The position numbers and the translations under genes were made by a program. This document shows, piece by piece, positions 11,377-21,190 of a stretch of 28,231 nucleotides of DNA. Position 1 is the first letter of the stretch. Every line of letters begins with the position of its first letter. Under the pieces are notes generated by a model. It worked only from the letters and a program-made list of their open reading frames with translations. It made no database searches and was not told where the DNA came from. Source of the stretch: Schoenoplectus triqueter (lineage: Eukaryota > Streptophyta > Magnoliopsida > Poales > Cyperaceae); assembly GCA_964058805.1 (NCBI GenBank), contig CAXKVV010001301.1:1-28231 (forward strand). Reading direction: 5' to 3'.

Positions 11377-13587
11377 TAATAATAATAATAATAATAGTAG
11401 TAATATATTAGAAGAAATGACATATTCTTTTTGTGGCAGGATGATCTGTTGCTGTTCGGTGAAATGAACATAAATGCCGTCTCTGAGCATATGCACATTG
11501 ACATGGTACATCATGATTTTCCAATCCTTTTGAAAATTGTCTCTGCTCATGATTTTCTTTTCTTTTAAGTCTCCGTTAATTATGCTAGCTAGGTCTATAT
11601 ATGACATATTCTATTTTATGGTAAATCTTTGTCACAAAGTTCTGAAATGCTCACCAATTAATATTTTCTCTGGGCTCAGAAATTAAATACTCCTGAAATG
11701 CTACATGATCATGATTCTGTTTCTTTTAAAATAAAGATTGCTCTTGATTAACTCATGCTTATTTTCTTGCTTTAAATATTTTTAGTGAGAATTATAAATA
11801 TACGTATATCACTTTTAATTTCCTTAGAGTACATGTTCAGTCCGTCATCAATTTTGTTAGGCCTATATGATATATTCAGCATTATTTCGTGAAAACTAAA
11901 CATTAGAAATGAAAAGCCATAAAATTGAATATAAAAAAATTGAGTTATATCACTACAAATTTCAACCTGCCATTCACATTTTTAAATATATATAAGACAA
12001 AAATTATAACACTGTGTGTTACTTGACTTCCCCATCAATTTCATGATTAGTATATAGATGGTAAATTAAGGATTGGTACCTAAAAGGAAAAAAAAAAAAG
12101 AGGCTTTGATCTCTGTGTAAATGGAAGACAAAATTAATTATATAGCAATAAAACGCAAACTAACATTCCTGAGAAAAATGCTTCAAATTCTCAAGCTATA
12201 CTATTGGAAGAATATCCTCTTTTTTTTCTTCTACTTATGATTTGTATTTTATTTGACAACTGCAGTGGCAAGCACCACTACAGCAACGACAGCAGCAGCA
12301 ATATTTTCAACTATTGCCGCAGCAACACCAGCTACCAGTTTCATTTGTGCCACGCAAAATGAACTCTCTGAATCACATAGAAAATCTCTATGGACAACAT
12401 GGGTCAACTTTTTATCAGAATGACAACATGAATATAGTTGTCGGGGCACAAAATCATTCTATGATGATGCAACAATTACCAGAAAGTTCTAATATGTTGC
12501 ATAATGAAAAACAAATTTTACCAGGGGAATCTATGCAGGAACAGTTTCAAATGAATCGCATCAACCCTCCAATGCAAACATATTGCAAGTACTTTTCATT
12601 ATCTTGACATTATATTTTTATTGCATACTTATTGAAATATTTCATCAATTTTACAAACAAATAACACCACAAATAACCAAAACATATATATACATCAATT
12701 CTTTCGGACTACTTATTATTAGCAAAAGGAAATGACTTTCCACCGACCATGTATGTAATTAATTAATGATGAATCAATTTATTTAAGTCTAACACTTTCA
12801 TTTTATGCTTATTTTATTTTGATCTCAATTAAATTTAAAGTATTTTTTCTAGTTTACTTATGCTTCTATTTAATCAATCAATATAGCTTAATTTATAGGA
12901 GAGCAATTAGCAATACATTTATTTCACCTTATTTCAGCAAACTGATACTATTATTTTTTTATATATTTTAAAATAAAGGTACAAGTCAACCCAATTTTAA
13001 ACGTTCATAGGCACTATCATCTTCAAATAGGAACAAATTAAAATCTAGTTTATGATCCCTTTTTATCAAAAGAAGTGAAAAGGGTCCAAAAAGTTCAAGA
13101 CCCCAAATCGATTATGATGTTGTGCCTCAAATTTGAGAAACCTTAATTTCTTGAATAATTTTGTTGTTTTACCAGTGAAAGGGGATTACTTAATGATCTT
13201 GCTTTACATGAAATAAACCAACACCCAATACAACCTCCGGCAACAAGCAGCGGTGTTGCAGGGTCTGATGTTCCATTACTGTACTCTCCAAGATCCTTTG
13301 ACTTCTATGCATTTGATCCACTCTACCTCGTTCCTGATGAGGTACTAAACATCTGTATTTTTTTTTTAATTTGGTAAACATTCTAAAGCTGACCCAACCA
13401 AAAAATCTTACGCCTCTAGTTGGAAAAAGCAAGGACATATATTGTATTACATATATGTTCTTGAAATATTATTCGTTAATGCTAATATTTTGATTATTTC
13501 TTTCCATAGAGATCCCCGGATGGAGTTGAAGATGTTCCAATCTTCGACAACAACTTGGGACAATCAAACAAGCAGCATGATCATTGA
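9279..13587 (+). CDS. MIKC*-type MADS-box transcription factor
   Basis: Ten exons join into one frame of 411 aa: 9279-9463, 9634-9723, 10222-10243, 10418-10485, 10582-10645, 10739-10912, 11440-11505, 12266-12588, 13176-13341, 13510-13587. All introns are GT-AG. Residues 1-60 are the MADS domain (MGRTKIVIRKLETPNKRKVT, then SKRRNGLIKKAFESSVLCN and ITFSPGKKLSHFS). The many short exons and a K-like region ending in VTQRK followed by an exon junction match the MIKC* class (AGL66/AGL104, P-clade, by eye). That class binds DNA as dimers and mostly acts in pollen maturation. The usual Asp pair of LCDIDIAL is replaced by NTK. The C-terminus is Gln/Asn-rich. The start of exon 6 is uncertain: 10751 also works in frame, giving 407 aa. 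Exon 3 is only 22 nt and has a CAGCAG tandem acceptor. Confidence 0.88.
11342..11404. repeat. (AAT)n microsatellite in MADS intron 6
   Basis: About twenty AAT/ATA units, interrupted by one AAC and by a few AGT units at the end. It lies about 35 bp upstream of the exon 7 acceptor, so length variation could affect the branch point and pyrimidine tract. Apparent poly-Tyr or poly-Leu frames on the minus strand here are artefacts of the repeat. Confidence 0.9.
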
Positions 13588-14480
13588 AGTTACCGAAGCT
13601 AGACTGATGAAATTCAAAGAACAGCTGAGTTTATTTTGCTTTTGTGGGTCTAGCTAGTGCAAACCGCGCGTTCTTTAGCAATATGTGCCTTTTTAATAAT
13701 TTAGGTCGTCTTTGTATTCGTATTTTATTTTTAAATAAGATATGTAATCAGGTGCGTGGATTGTTCTGGTATTTATGATTTAAGGGTTTAAAGTTTTACA
13801 GTTTGAATAAAACGCTTGTATTGTTTTTTAGAAAAGCATGTGTTTAAATCTCTATGATGTGTTACACTTGGAATAGCAAACTAGCTACGGTACTCAAATA
13901 AAAATAACAATAGTGCATCCAAATACAAATTCTCTATTCTTAACTATTTTTTGCACTATCCAAACGGGATCCGTTTGGAAAAGCAATGAATAGAGTAGAA
14001 TAACGTCATCAAAATTGTAAATGTAAAATAGTGATAGAATAATGATTTTGCAAAAAGTGAAAAGGAGATTGCTATTATGTGCTATGTGAAAGAGTGATAA
14101 AAATGTTGAAATAATCATCAAAATATGTCAAAGAGTGATTTTTGGAATAGTCATCAAAATGTTGTTTGGCAAAATTTTAGTTGAAATAATGTATTATAAA
14201 TTGCATAAATATTTTTAGAAGCTTGAAAAGGCAAAACAAAACGCACACATATAATTTGAAACAAGGCAACACACAAACATAGTTATGTATTTAAAACACA
14301 GAATAAAAAAATTGCATGTGATTAATTAAAAAATATACGCATAGATCAAAATAAAATTCATACAAGAGTAAGAAAAAAATGAAGAAATCGGCCTTCAATA
14401 ATTCAGCTAATGTGATTCGCAAAATTGATGGCACATGATAAAATAGGGCTTCGTACCAACTTTTCAAGTATAGACTTGTA
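13588..14480. other. MADS 3' UTR and AT-rich spacer with a MITE-like end
   Basis: The first ~200 bp are the likely 3' UTR. A near-perfect palindrome at 13959-13979 centres on GGGATCC with CCAAAC/GTTTGG arms. This is the kind of terminus often seen on short plant DNA elements, followed by 250 bp of repetitive AATCATCAAAA-like words. No partner terminus could be fixed. There is no coding frame I trust. Confidence 0.4.
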
Positions 14481-14799
14481 CCAAACTCCTTGCTCAGGTC
14501 TGGACCGGTAGCCAAGCAAGTTGGTTTCTGTACCGATTGAGGTCCGGGCTTGTACCAGTTCGCCAATCACTGGACTATTTCAGAAGGAACTGCGACCTCG
14601 CAACATCAAAGTTTCGCTAGCCGAAGCCACACATATAATCGAGCTTCTACAACTGAGGCCAAGACGGTGCAGCAACAATGTATAAATAATGTGGTGCAAC
14701 AGTGCAATTTCACAAACAGCACAGATAGGCAATGTCTATCAATGTCCTTATGCTGCTAATGTCTGAGCACGCTTATCTACTCATTATAGGCAAGTTATC
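14481..14799. other. Repeat-like spacer, nothing assigned
   Basis: Less AT-rich than its flanks, with repeated words such as CTTGTACCA. It precedes the LINE tail fragment in the same orientation and may belong to the same relic. The 69-codon plus-strand frame at 14550-14759 shows no domain. Confidence 0.3.
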
Positions 14800-14976
14800 A
14801 TGGCATCTGGTTCTGACATGCAGGGTGCGATGACCACTGCTAGGCGAAGGATGATAGGGCCTAGAAGCAAGATGAAGTGGGAGACCATCTTCCTTGCAGG
14901 GTGTTGGCTAATCTGGAAGGAGCGCAACCGAAGGATCTTTCAAGAAGGGCAGCCTGTCAGATTAGAAACAGTGTAA
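14800..14976 (+). pseudogene. LINE C-terminal tail remnant
   Basis: A 58-codon plus-strand frame ends in WETIFLAGCWLIWKERNRRI followed by FQEG. This is the conserved tail (WxIWxxRNxRxF) found after the zf-RVT domain of plant LINE open frames. Upstream is a basic segment (TTARRRMIGPRSK). No reverse transcriptase is present, so the copy is truncated. It lies on the opposite strand to the LINE remnant at 401-661. Confidence 0.7.
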
Positions 14977-15446
14977 TAGTAACATGGAGGATAGTATGCG
15001 CCATAAATGCATAAGCTAAGTCAACTAAGTTTTTGATGCTACGCTGCTATGACATAGCAGTAAAGTATTTACAGGATAGGGCGCAGTCAATTTTTCTATG
15101 ATAGCAATGTAATATATAAACAACATATAAATTACCCAGCATTTACACAATTAAAAATGAAAAAAAAAGTCACTCAAAACTCGAAGACCTGCTCCATCGA
15201 TCCAAATAATCCTCAATGGAAGCACTAACTGATACAGTATCGGTCTGTTCTGTGCTAGCAACTGAGATAGAATCGTCCTCTAAGTCGAGCAATGCAAGGC
15301 TGAGGTGTGATCTGATATTTGAACTTGGCCGTGTTATTGACATCTCATCATCCGACCCCTCAAAGCTTTCCTCTGCCATTGCAACTTGCAATTCAGCCCA
15401 TTTTGTTACTTCTTCATCCCCTTGAAGAAGCTTCGCCACCTAAGGA

Positions 15447-15723
15447 TAATTACAAACCAAGGTTACAAAATACAATAGCTTCACGATTGCATATATAAAA
15501 AAGAAAAACTAAGCCTTTTGAGGGTTAACTGGTAATATTAAGGTAACAAAAAAGAGCTCTTACAAGAGACATTGTTGGTCGGGAGTAATTACAAACCAAG
15601 GTTACAAAATACAATAGCTTCGCAATTGCATATATAAAAAAGAAAAACTAAGCCTTTTGAGGGTTAACTGGTAATATTAAGATAACAAAAAAGAGCTCTT
15701 ACAAGAGACATTGTTGGTCGGGA
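15447..15723. repeat. 138-bp tandem duplication spanning an exon end
   Basis: Unit 15447-15584 and unit 15586-15723 differ at about three positions. On the minus strand, unit two contains the last 21 coding bases of the penultimate kinase exon (SRPTMSL) and its GTAAGA donor. Unit one is a second copy of that exon end and donor, now inside the intron. It did not disturb the coding frame but created a decoy splice donor. Confidence 0.9.
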
Positions 15724-16845
15724 TTTAAAATAGGTTCTAAGGCACAAGGAGGCAGCTACTATAATTCTTCTCATTTGTTCAGCCACATGTGCATTGTTCA
15801 AACACGGATCCAGCAACTCTTCCATATTTCCACCATGCAATACTGGCTTTGCCTTTTCACAAACAAAAAGAAGATCAAAAGAAAGTATATGTTAATCGGT
15901 CAAAATGTTCAGTTGATTTGTAATATAAAAATTCTAAATTTTCTCAGTATATAATATCACATCACTTTATAAATTATTGGTTTAAGGAGAAGAAGATACC
16001 CATGCAACAATGCTCTCATGACCTTTAGGTGACCCAGCCTGGATAGGTTTTCGGCCTGATATAAGCTCAAGTAGCACCACACCATATGCATAAACATCTA
16101 TTTTCTCATTAACCTTTCCATACATGAAGTACTCAGGTGCCAAATACCTACCATAAAAGAAAATTATTACAAAGTTACTGATAAGTACTGTAAAACAGGA
16201 AAAATAACACAAGTAAATTATACAAATAAAATCAGGTCATTTGCTATTAAGCAAAACTAATAAAAAACTATCAAGTTTTTTTACCCAAATGTGCCAGCAA
16301 TATCATTACAAGTGAGGTTTGAAGCAGGATATGAGACTCGTCTTGCAAAACCAAAATCTGACAGCTGTAACAGAAGCAACAATGTTACAAATTGAATGTT
16401 AAATTGTATTTATCAAAGTGCTTGCATTTTCTGCCTAGTTTTATTTGTTACTTGAAAATAATAATATTGAATTGTGACTTGAAAATAATAATATTGAATC
16501 ATATGGGAATGTTGCCAATACTAACCTATACTGATAGATTGTCGTATAGACAAAAGAGGTACAAACCTGTGGCTCAAAATTCATTGAAAGCAGTATGTTT
16601 GATGACTTTACATCTCCATGAATCACTGGCTCATTGGACCCACCACCCGAATGCAAATAGTCAAGTGCTTTGGCTATGCCAACAGCTATCCTGTACCTCT
16701 CCCCCCAGCTTAGAACATGCTTGTTCTCTTGTACACCTGAAAAGAATTAAAAAGAACTATCACCATTGACATAACAATTTGTGCAAGTATTGTTTATACT
16801 CCTTGGAACTTCCTACAAATACACCTAAAACCCTAAGGAAGAATA

Positions 16846-16947
16846 TACAGTGCCCCATGTTTTGCCATCCGGAGTGTCCCCACCAAATGCGACTGTGGTT
16901 GCCATAGTTTTTGTGGGCCCCACACACATAGGTTGTGGGGCACTGTA
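16846..16947. repeat. Small inverted repeat in kinase intron
   Basis: TACAGTGCCCCA (16846-16857) pairs perfectly with TGGGGCACTGTA (16936-16947). The flanks show weaker inverted similarity. The interior is GC-richer than the intron around it. This fits the core of a small foldback MITE, but no target duplication was identified. Confidence 0.55.
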
Positions 16948-17044
16948 TGAAAGTCCAGTGAAAAATTATGGGTGTGCTTTTCTGTTTTAGTTAAATTATT
17001 TCATGTTTACAATGTTATCTTAGAGAAAGCATAGAATAAGCATC

Positions 17045-18374
17045 TGTAATAGCCCAGATGAAATATTTCAATGCACGTGGATATTCAAAATTTAAGTAAA
17101 AACTAGTATATGTGCAGCAGGACCCTGTAGAGGGTTCAAACAAATAGAAAAGTCAAGACGGTGTCAAGGCAATATAAATAAACACAAAATCTCCTCAGAG
17201 TATGAAATAGAATATCAATTGACCAAAATGAAAATTCAATTTCAAATAAACCAAGGACTCACCGTGAATTTTGATTAAGCAATAATAATATTAGAAGGAT
17301 AATTAAAAGGATTAATGCGAATAAATAAATAACATAAACTAATAATCAATGAGAAATATATGTATATATATATATATATCAATAAATAAACAATCAGCTA
17401 ATATGTGTATAAATAAGAAAATTTAATTTACAAACAAATTTAGCAGACGAGAGTAAGGTGAATTACCAGATTTGTAAGGTGAATTATCAGATTTAGCAGA
17501 CGAGCTTATGCACGCTCACTCTCCTAGGGCGTTATCGCCTCGGGAGCCCGAATTATCGTTTATGCGGCATTGGCGCCGCATAAACATAAAGTCCTAAATT
17601 CGTAAGTTGGGTCGCTGGTGGCGCCCGCTTAGGCAAGACCCAAGTTCCTAAGCTGGGACGCTGGTGACGCCCGCTTGGCATAGATCTGGTGATTTACAAA
17701 TCGGGATATTTATGTCGAGTGTTTGATTCTCGTACCTTATATTTTATTTTATATTATTATTTCCACAGATTTTTCTATTTCGGGGTTATTTGCCATTTCA
17801 TATCATTCATGTAGGTGTGTTCTCAAATGTATAAAATAATAATACATTAACATATATTAAAATATTTCATTGCATTTAAAATTCGGTATCGGTATTTGGG
17901 TCCAGTCTAGAAAAGAAGATCAAATATTAAGGCTGGATCTAAATCCATACTGAGAAATTTAAAAATTACTCACGTTTCCACGGTGGTTGTGGGATCCAGG
18001 TATTTCAGGTTCGGGATCTTATTGGAGCGAGTGCTAGGTACAGTCCTGCGTGATATCAGAGGTGCTTCGCCGCATCAGCACAGTTAGGCGGGTAGATGAT
18101 AGGACTTACCGGGTATCGGATTTTTGGTTTCTTTATTTGGGCTTTATTTGAGAGATTTTGCTACCCATTCCGATGGAGTTAGCCCCGCTGGTGTTAGGCG
18201 TTGTATTTATCTGTATATTCTGGACTACTATTATTTTGTATTATTATTATTATTTTGTTTATTCTGAGATTTACTTTATTTTTATTCACTTAGCCTTTCG
18301 TACACACGTCTCGTCGTGCGTACGTGGCGGGATTAAGCACCCCTAATCTGTTTTAATTATTTTGGGGTGTGACA
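17045..18374 (+). mobile_element. Probable solo LTR (Ty3/gypsy-like), 1.33 kb
   Basis: It begins TGTAATAGCCCAGATG and ends GGGGTGTGACA, the TG...CA style of many plant gypsy LTRs. There is no internal coding sequence. It lies in the 1.69-kb intron between kinase exons 18427 and 16736. The interior carries a (TA)n tract near 17361-17379 and a degenerate two-unit repeat (17597-17640 and 17643-17684, sharing CGCTGGTG and CGCCCGCTT). Flanking 5-mers (GCATC and TACAC) do not match, so the target duplication is lost or the ends are off by a few bases. Confidence 0.6.
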
Positions 18375-19261
18375 TACACACACATTTTAAGTGCCAAAAA
18401 AAGCAATAATGGTAAAAATAGCATACCATGCAGAATTTCCTCTAAGCTTCCATTAGACAAGTAGTTATACATCAAAATAAGGCTTTTATTCTCAAAACAA
18501 AAACCAGCTAAAGAAATTATGTTTGTGTGGCGCAAACATGATACAATCTGCATTTCACATATGAACTCCTTGAGGGCCGCTTTACTAGGTTTTAACATCT
18601 TTACAGCCAGCTCCCTCCCTTCTGGAAAATTTACCTTGTAGACCCTGCTCGTGCCCCCTTTTCCTATTAGCTTATCTACAACATAATAAATCCAATAACT
18701 TTCACAAGTTAAAAGGTATTCCCCATGTTTAAAAAGGAAACAAGCATTTTGTGTGGTTGGAGAGTATTAATTATTGACTAATTAATATTTCAGGCACCAA
18801 GTTCGAGAATTATTTAAAAAGAAAATAAGCTAAGGCCTTCATTACAAAAGGAGCGAATCAGTTGTATCGTCTTATACTCGACAAGGCAAAAAAAATTGTG
18901 GTGTATATGTAGGATAGTTAAGTTTTAGATAAGCAAAATAAGTAACAAATAGAGAAAACAAACCAGCAGAAAATTTTGATGTAGCTACTTGAAGTTCCTC
19001 ATATCCAAAACTTTTGCAAAACGAAGTAAACGTCTTTTCAAAATTTTCTAACTCCTTTGGAGGCCAATCTTCACTCAATTTCAAATCACTACTCGAGTTC
19101 ATAACACCACTCCTAATTGGGTTATCGGACCTCCCATCCAAGTGCAATCTGGTCGGAAGCCTCATTGCCTACCTCACCACAGTCCACTCTGACGAGTGAC
19201 ACCTCCTATGAGTTAGAACTCTCTTTCTCAGACATTGGGACCCACCATTCAATTTCTTATT

Positions 19262-19266
19262 GGATT
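19262..19266. repeat. Left target-site duplication of the copia element
   Basis: GGATT precedes the 5' LTR and AGATT (23506-23510) follows the 3' LTR, a 4-of-5 match. It is supported independently: removing the element and one copy restores the kinase-gene reading frame without a gap. Confidence 0.7.
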
Positions 19267-19722
19267 TGTTGAAAGATAAACTTAATTTTAGTATTAAAGT
19301 TAAATAAATTAGGAAATAAAGGGAGACTCTTTGGCTTCAGCACTTTGGCAGAATTTTAAGGCCGGTTAATGACAGCATTTAAAGGAGAAAATAGATGTAA
19401 AATTTAGTGTATTACTTATGGATGAAAAACTCTTGAAGTCTAGTTTCCAATGGTTCAAATTTCAAATCGTTTGGAGTTCCCTACAGAGAGTTATGGTGAT
19501 TTTAGTGGACAGAGGTCAACTGAAAGGGTGTTGTTTAGAATTCTGTTTTTTTATTATGAATTTTAAGAGTCATGTCTAAGGCTATAAATAGACTTGTATT
19601 CTGTTGTAAGTAAGTAAGAGAGAAGAGAAAAAGTGTAAGAGAAATAAAAGATATAGTTTGAATAGAAAGAAATTTCAGAATTATTCTCTCTTCCTTCCAC
19701 CGAGATATATCATATTATAACA
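19267..19722 (+). repeat. 5' LTR of copia element (456 bp)
   Basis: Starts TGTTGAAAGATAAAC and ends ATTATAACA. A TATA box (TATAAATA, 19583-19590) followed by a GA/AG-rich leader (GTAAGTAAGAGAGAAGAG) marks the element's own promoter. The matching TATA in the 3' LTR is at 23366-23373. Confidence 0.9.
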
Positions 19723-19725
19723 AAT

Positions 19726-19737
19726 TGGTATCAAAGC
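19726..19737 (+). other. Primer-binding site (initiator Met tRNA)
   Basis: TGGTATCAAAGC, three bases after the LTR, matches the usual TGGTATCAGAGC complement of initiator Met tRNA with one mismatch. Confidence 0.85.
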
Positions 19738-19739
19738 CA

Positions 19740-21190
19740 ATGGCGAATGTGACGGGTCAAATGCCGCTACCACGACTAACGGAGACGAACTATGAGAACT
19801 GGAGCATTCAAATGAAAGCTCTTCTCGGATCTCAAGATGCATGGGAGGTGGTCGAAGAAGGTTTCGAAGAACCAACAAATACCACGGGATATACGACGGC
19901 TCAAAACAAGGCGTTGAAAGAGGCGCGATTGAAGGATAAGGCAGCACTATACATGTTGTTCCGAGCCGTTGACGAGTCGGGCTTTGAGAAGATTGCCGGT
20001 GCAACTACTTCAAAAGAAGCGTGGGACATTTTAGAAAAAAGTGTTCAAAGGAGCCAACCGAGTCAAGCAAGTGCGTCTCCAAACTCTTCGTGGCGAGTTG
20101 GAGAGTATGGAGATAAAGGAGTCAGAAAGTGTATCTGAATACATCACTCGTGTACAAGCCGTGGTGAACCAACTCATTCGTAATGGAGAAGCGTTAACCG
20201 ATGCGCGAGTTGTGGAGAAGATTTTGATATCATTAACCGACAATTTTGAGAATGTTGTGTGCGCGATAGAAGAGTCAAAGGACCTTGTGAAGCTCACAGT
20301 CGACGAGCTTGCCTGTTCTCTCGAGGCACACGAACAACGTAAGAAGAAAAAAAGAGAGGAGACACTCGAGCAAGCACTTCAAACCAAGACGTCAATCAAA
20401 GATGAAAATGTACTCTATTCTCAAAATTTTCGTGGTAGAGGGCGCGACCATGGAGGTCGTAGTTTTGGTCACGGTGAAGGTCGTGGACGTGGAAACAGTT
20501 ATGAAGAAAATGATGAGTCGAACCAACAGAATTGGCATGGTCGAGGACGTGGTCGTGGGAGAGGCGACATGTCAAATCATTCAAATGTTGAGTGCTACAA
20601 CTGTGGCAAGCATGGGCACTACGCAAAACAGTGCAAATCAAATATCGAGTATTATAATTACGGTAAGTATGGACACTACGCAAATGAGTGCTATTCTGAG
20701 AAAAAGGTAGAAGAAAACGCGAATCTAGTTGCAGAAGAGGAGACAAAAGAAGATGGTGTTCTCATGATGGCCTATAAAAATACCATTCCCGACAGCGACA
20801 CAGTGTGGTATCTCAATACAGGCGCTAGTAATCACATGTGCGGACACCATTTATTTGCAGATATGCAAGAGGTAGAAAATGGGCATGTGTCATTTGGAGA
20901 CGCATCTAAGGTTCGAGTGAAGGGCCGAGGTAAAATTTATTTTTCTCAAAAGGATGATAAAGAAGGATCGATTGAGGATGTTTATCATGTTTCTGATTTG
21001 AAGAGTAATATACTTAGCATGAGGCAACTATTGGAGAAGGGATATTTGGTTTTCATGAAAGACCGGATGTTACATTTGAAGGATAAAAAAGACCGGTTGG
21101 TTGCACGTGTAGAGATGACAAAGAATCGAATGTTCAAACTGAACTTAAGAAATGTGCGAGAAAGGTGTTTGCATGTCAACATGGAGAAAA
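19740..21190 (+). pseudogene. copia gag / protease / GAG-pre-integrase, frameshifted
   Basis: The frame opens at ATG 19740 with the typical copia gag start (LPRLTETNYENWSIQMKALL). At about 20035-20040 an extra base in an A-run shifts the frame, and gag then continues from VFKGANRVKQVRLQTLRGEL onward. A basic RG-rich stretch precedes an intact zinc knuckle (CYNCGKHGHYAKQC, 20593-20634). A second, tandem knuckle (20650-20691) has lost two of its three Cys to Tyr. The protease active site reads WYLNTGASNHM: the catalytic Asp is Asn. The GAG-pre-integrase segment follows (DVYHVSDLKSNILSMRQLL) and stops near MFKLNLRNVRERCLHVNM, just before the expected SLWHLRFGHL block. This copy cannot be autonomous. 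Confidence 0.88.

Larger units (their letters stand above)
15170..19261 (-). pseudogene. UspA-linked RLCK-VI kinase: kinase-domain part
   Basis: Exons, 5' to 3' on the minus strand: 19261-18964 (continuing the exon cut by the retrotransposon), 18675-18427, 16736-16567, 16364-16285, 16147-16000, 15852-15703, 15439-15170. All junctions are GT-AG and phases agree. The kinase shows GKGGTSRVYK (ATP loop), AVK, EFICEMQ (helix C), [11 protein letters not shown] (catalytic loop, HGD in place of HRD), [21 protein letters not shown], and the family tail ending YLDRWSRSSSFE. The segment before the kinase, TVVR-stop-AMRLPTR, corresponds to the conserved VVQWAMxLPxR of this family. The stop (TAG, 19169-19171) sits where Trp is expected. 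From ATG 19165 an uninterrupted 422-aa kinase could still be made. Whether it is expressed is unknown. The family resembles Arabidopsis At5g63940/At2g16750. Confidence 0.88.

Noticed and set aside
11287..11607. Minus-strand frames with long poly-Leu or poly-Tyr
   Set aside because: They are readings of the (AAT)n microsatellite inside a MADS intron, not genes.
13442..13657. Plus-strand 71-codon frame across the last MADS exon
   Set aside because: It is out of frame with exon 9. The spliced frame ends at the TGA at 13585-13587 and keeps phase with all upstream exons.
16392..16769. Plus-strand 125-codon frame
   Set aside because: Antisense to a kinase exon whose minus-strand frame has the catalytic-loop motif and correct splice sites.
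20309..20746. Alternative-frame ORFs over the gag region (133 and 116 aa)
   Set aside because: Shadows of the copia frame. The zinc knuckle and the gag motifs are in the frame of 20041-21495.
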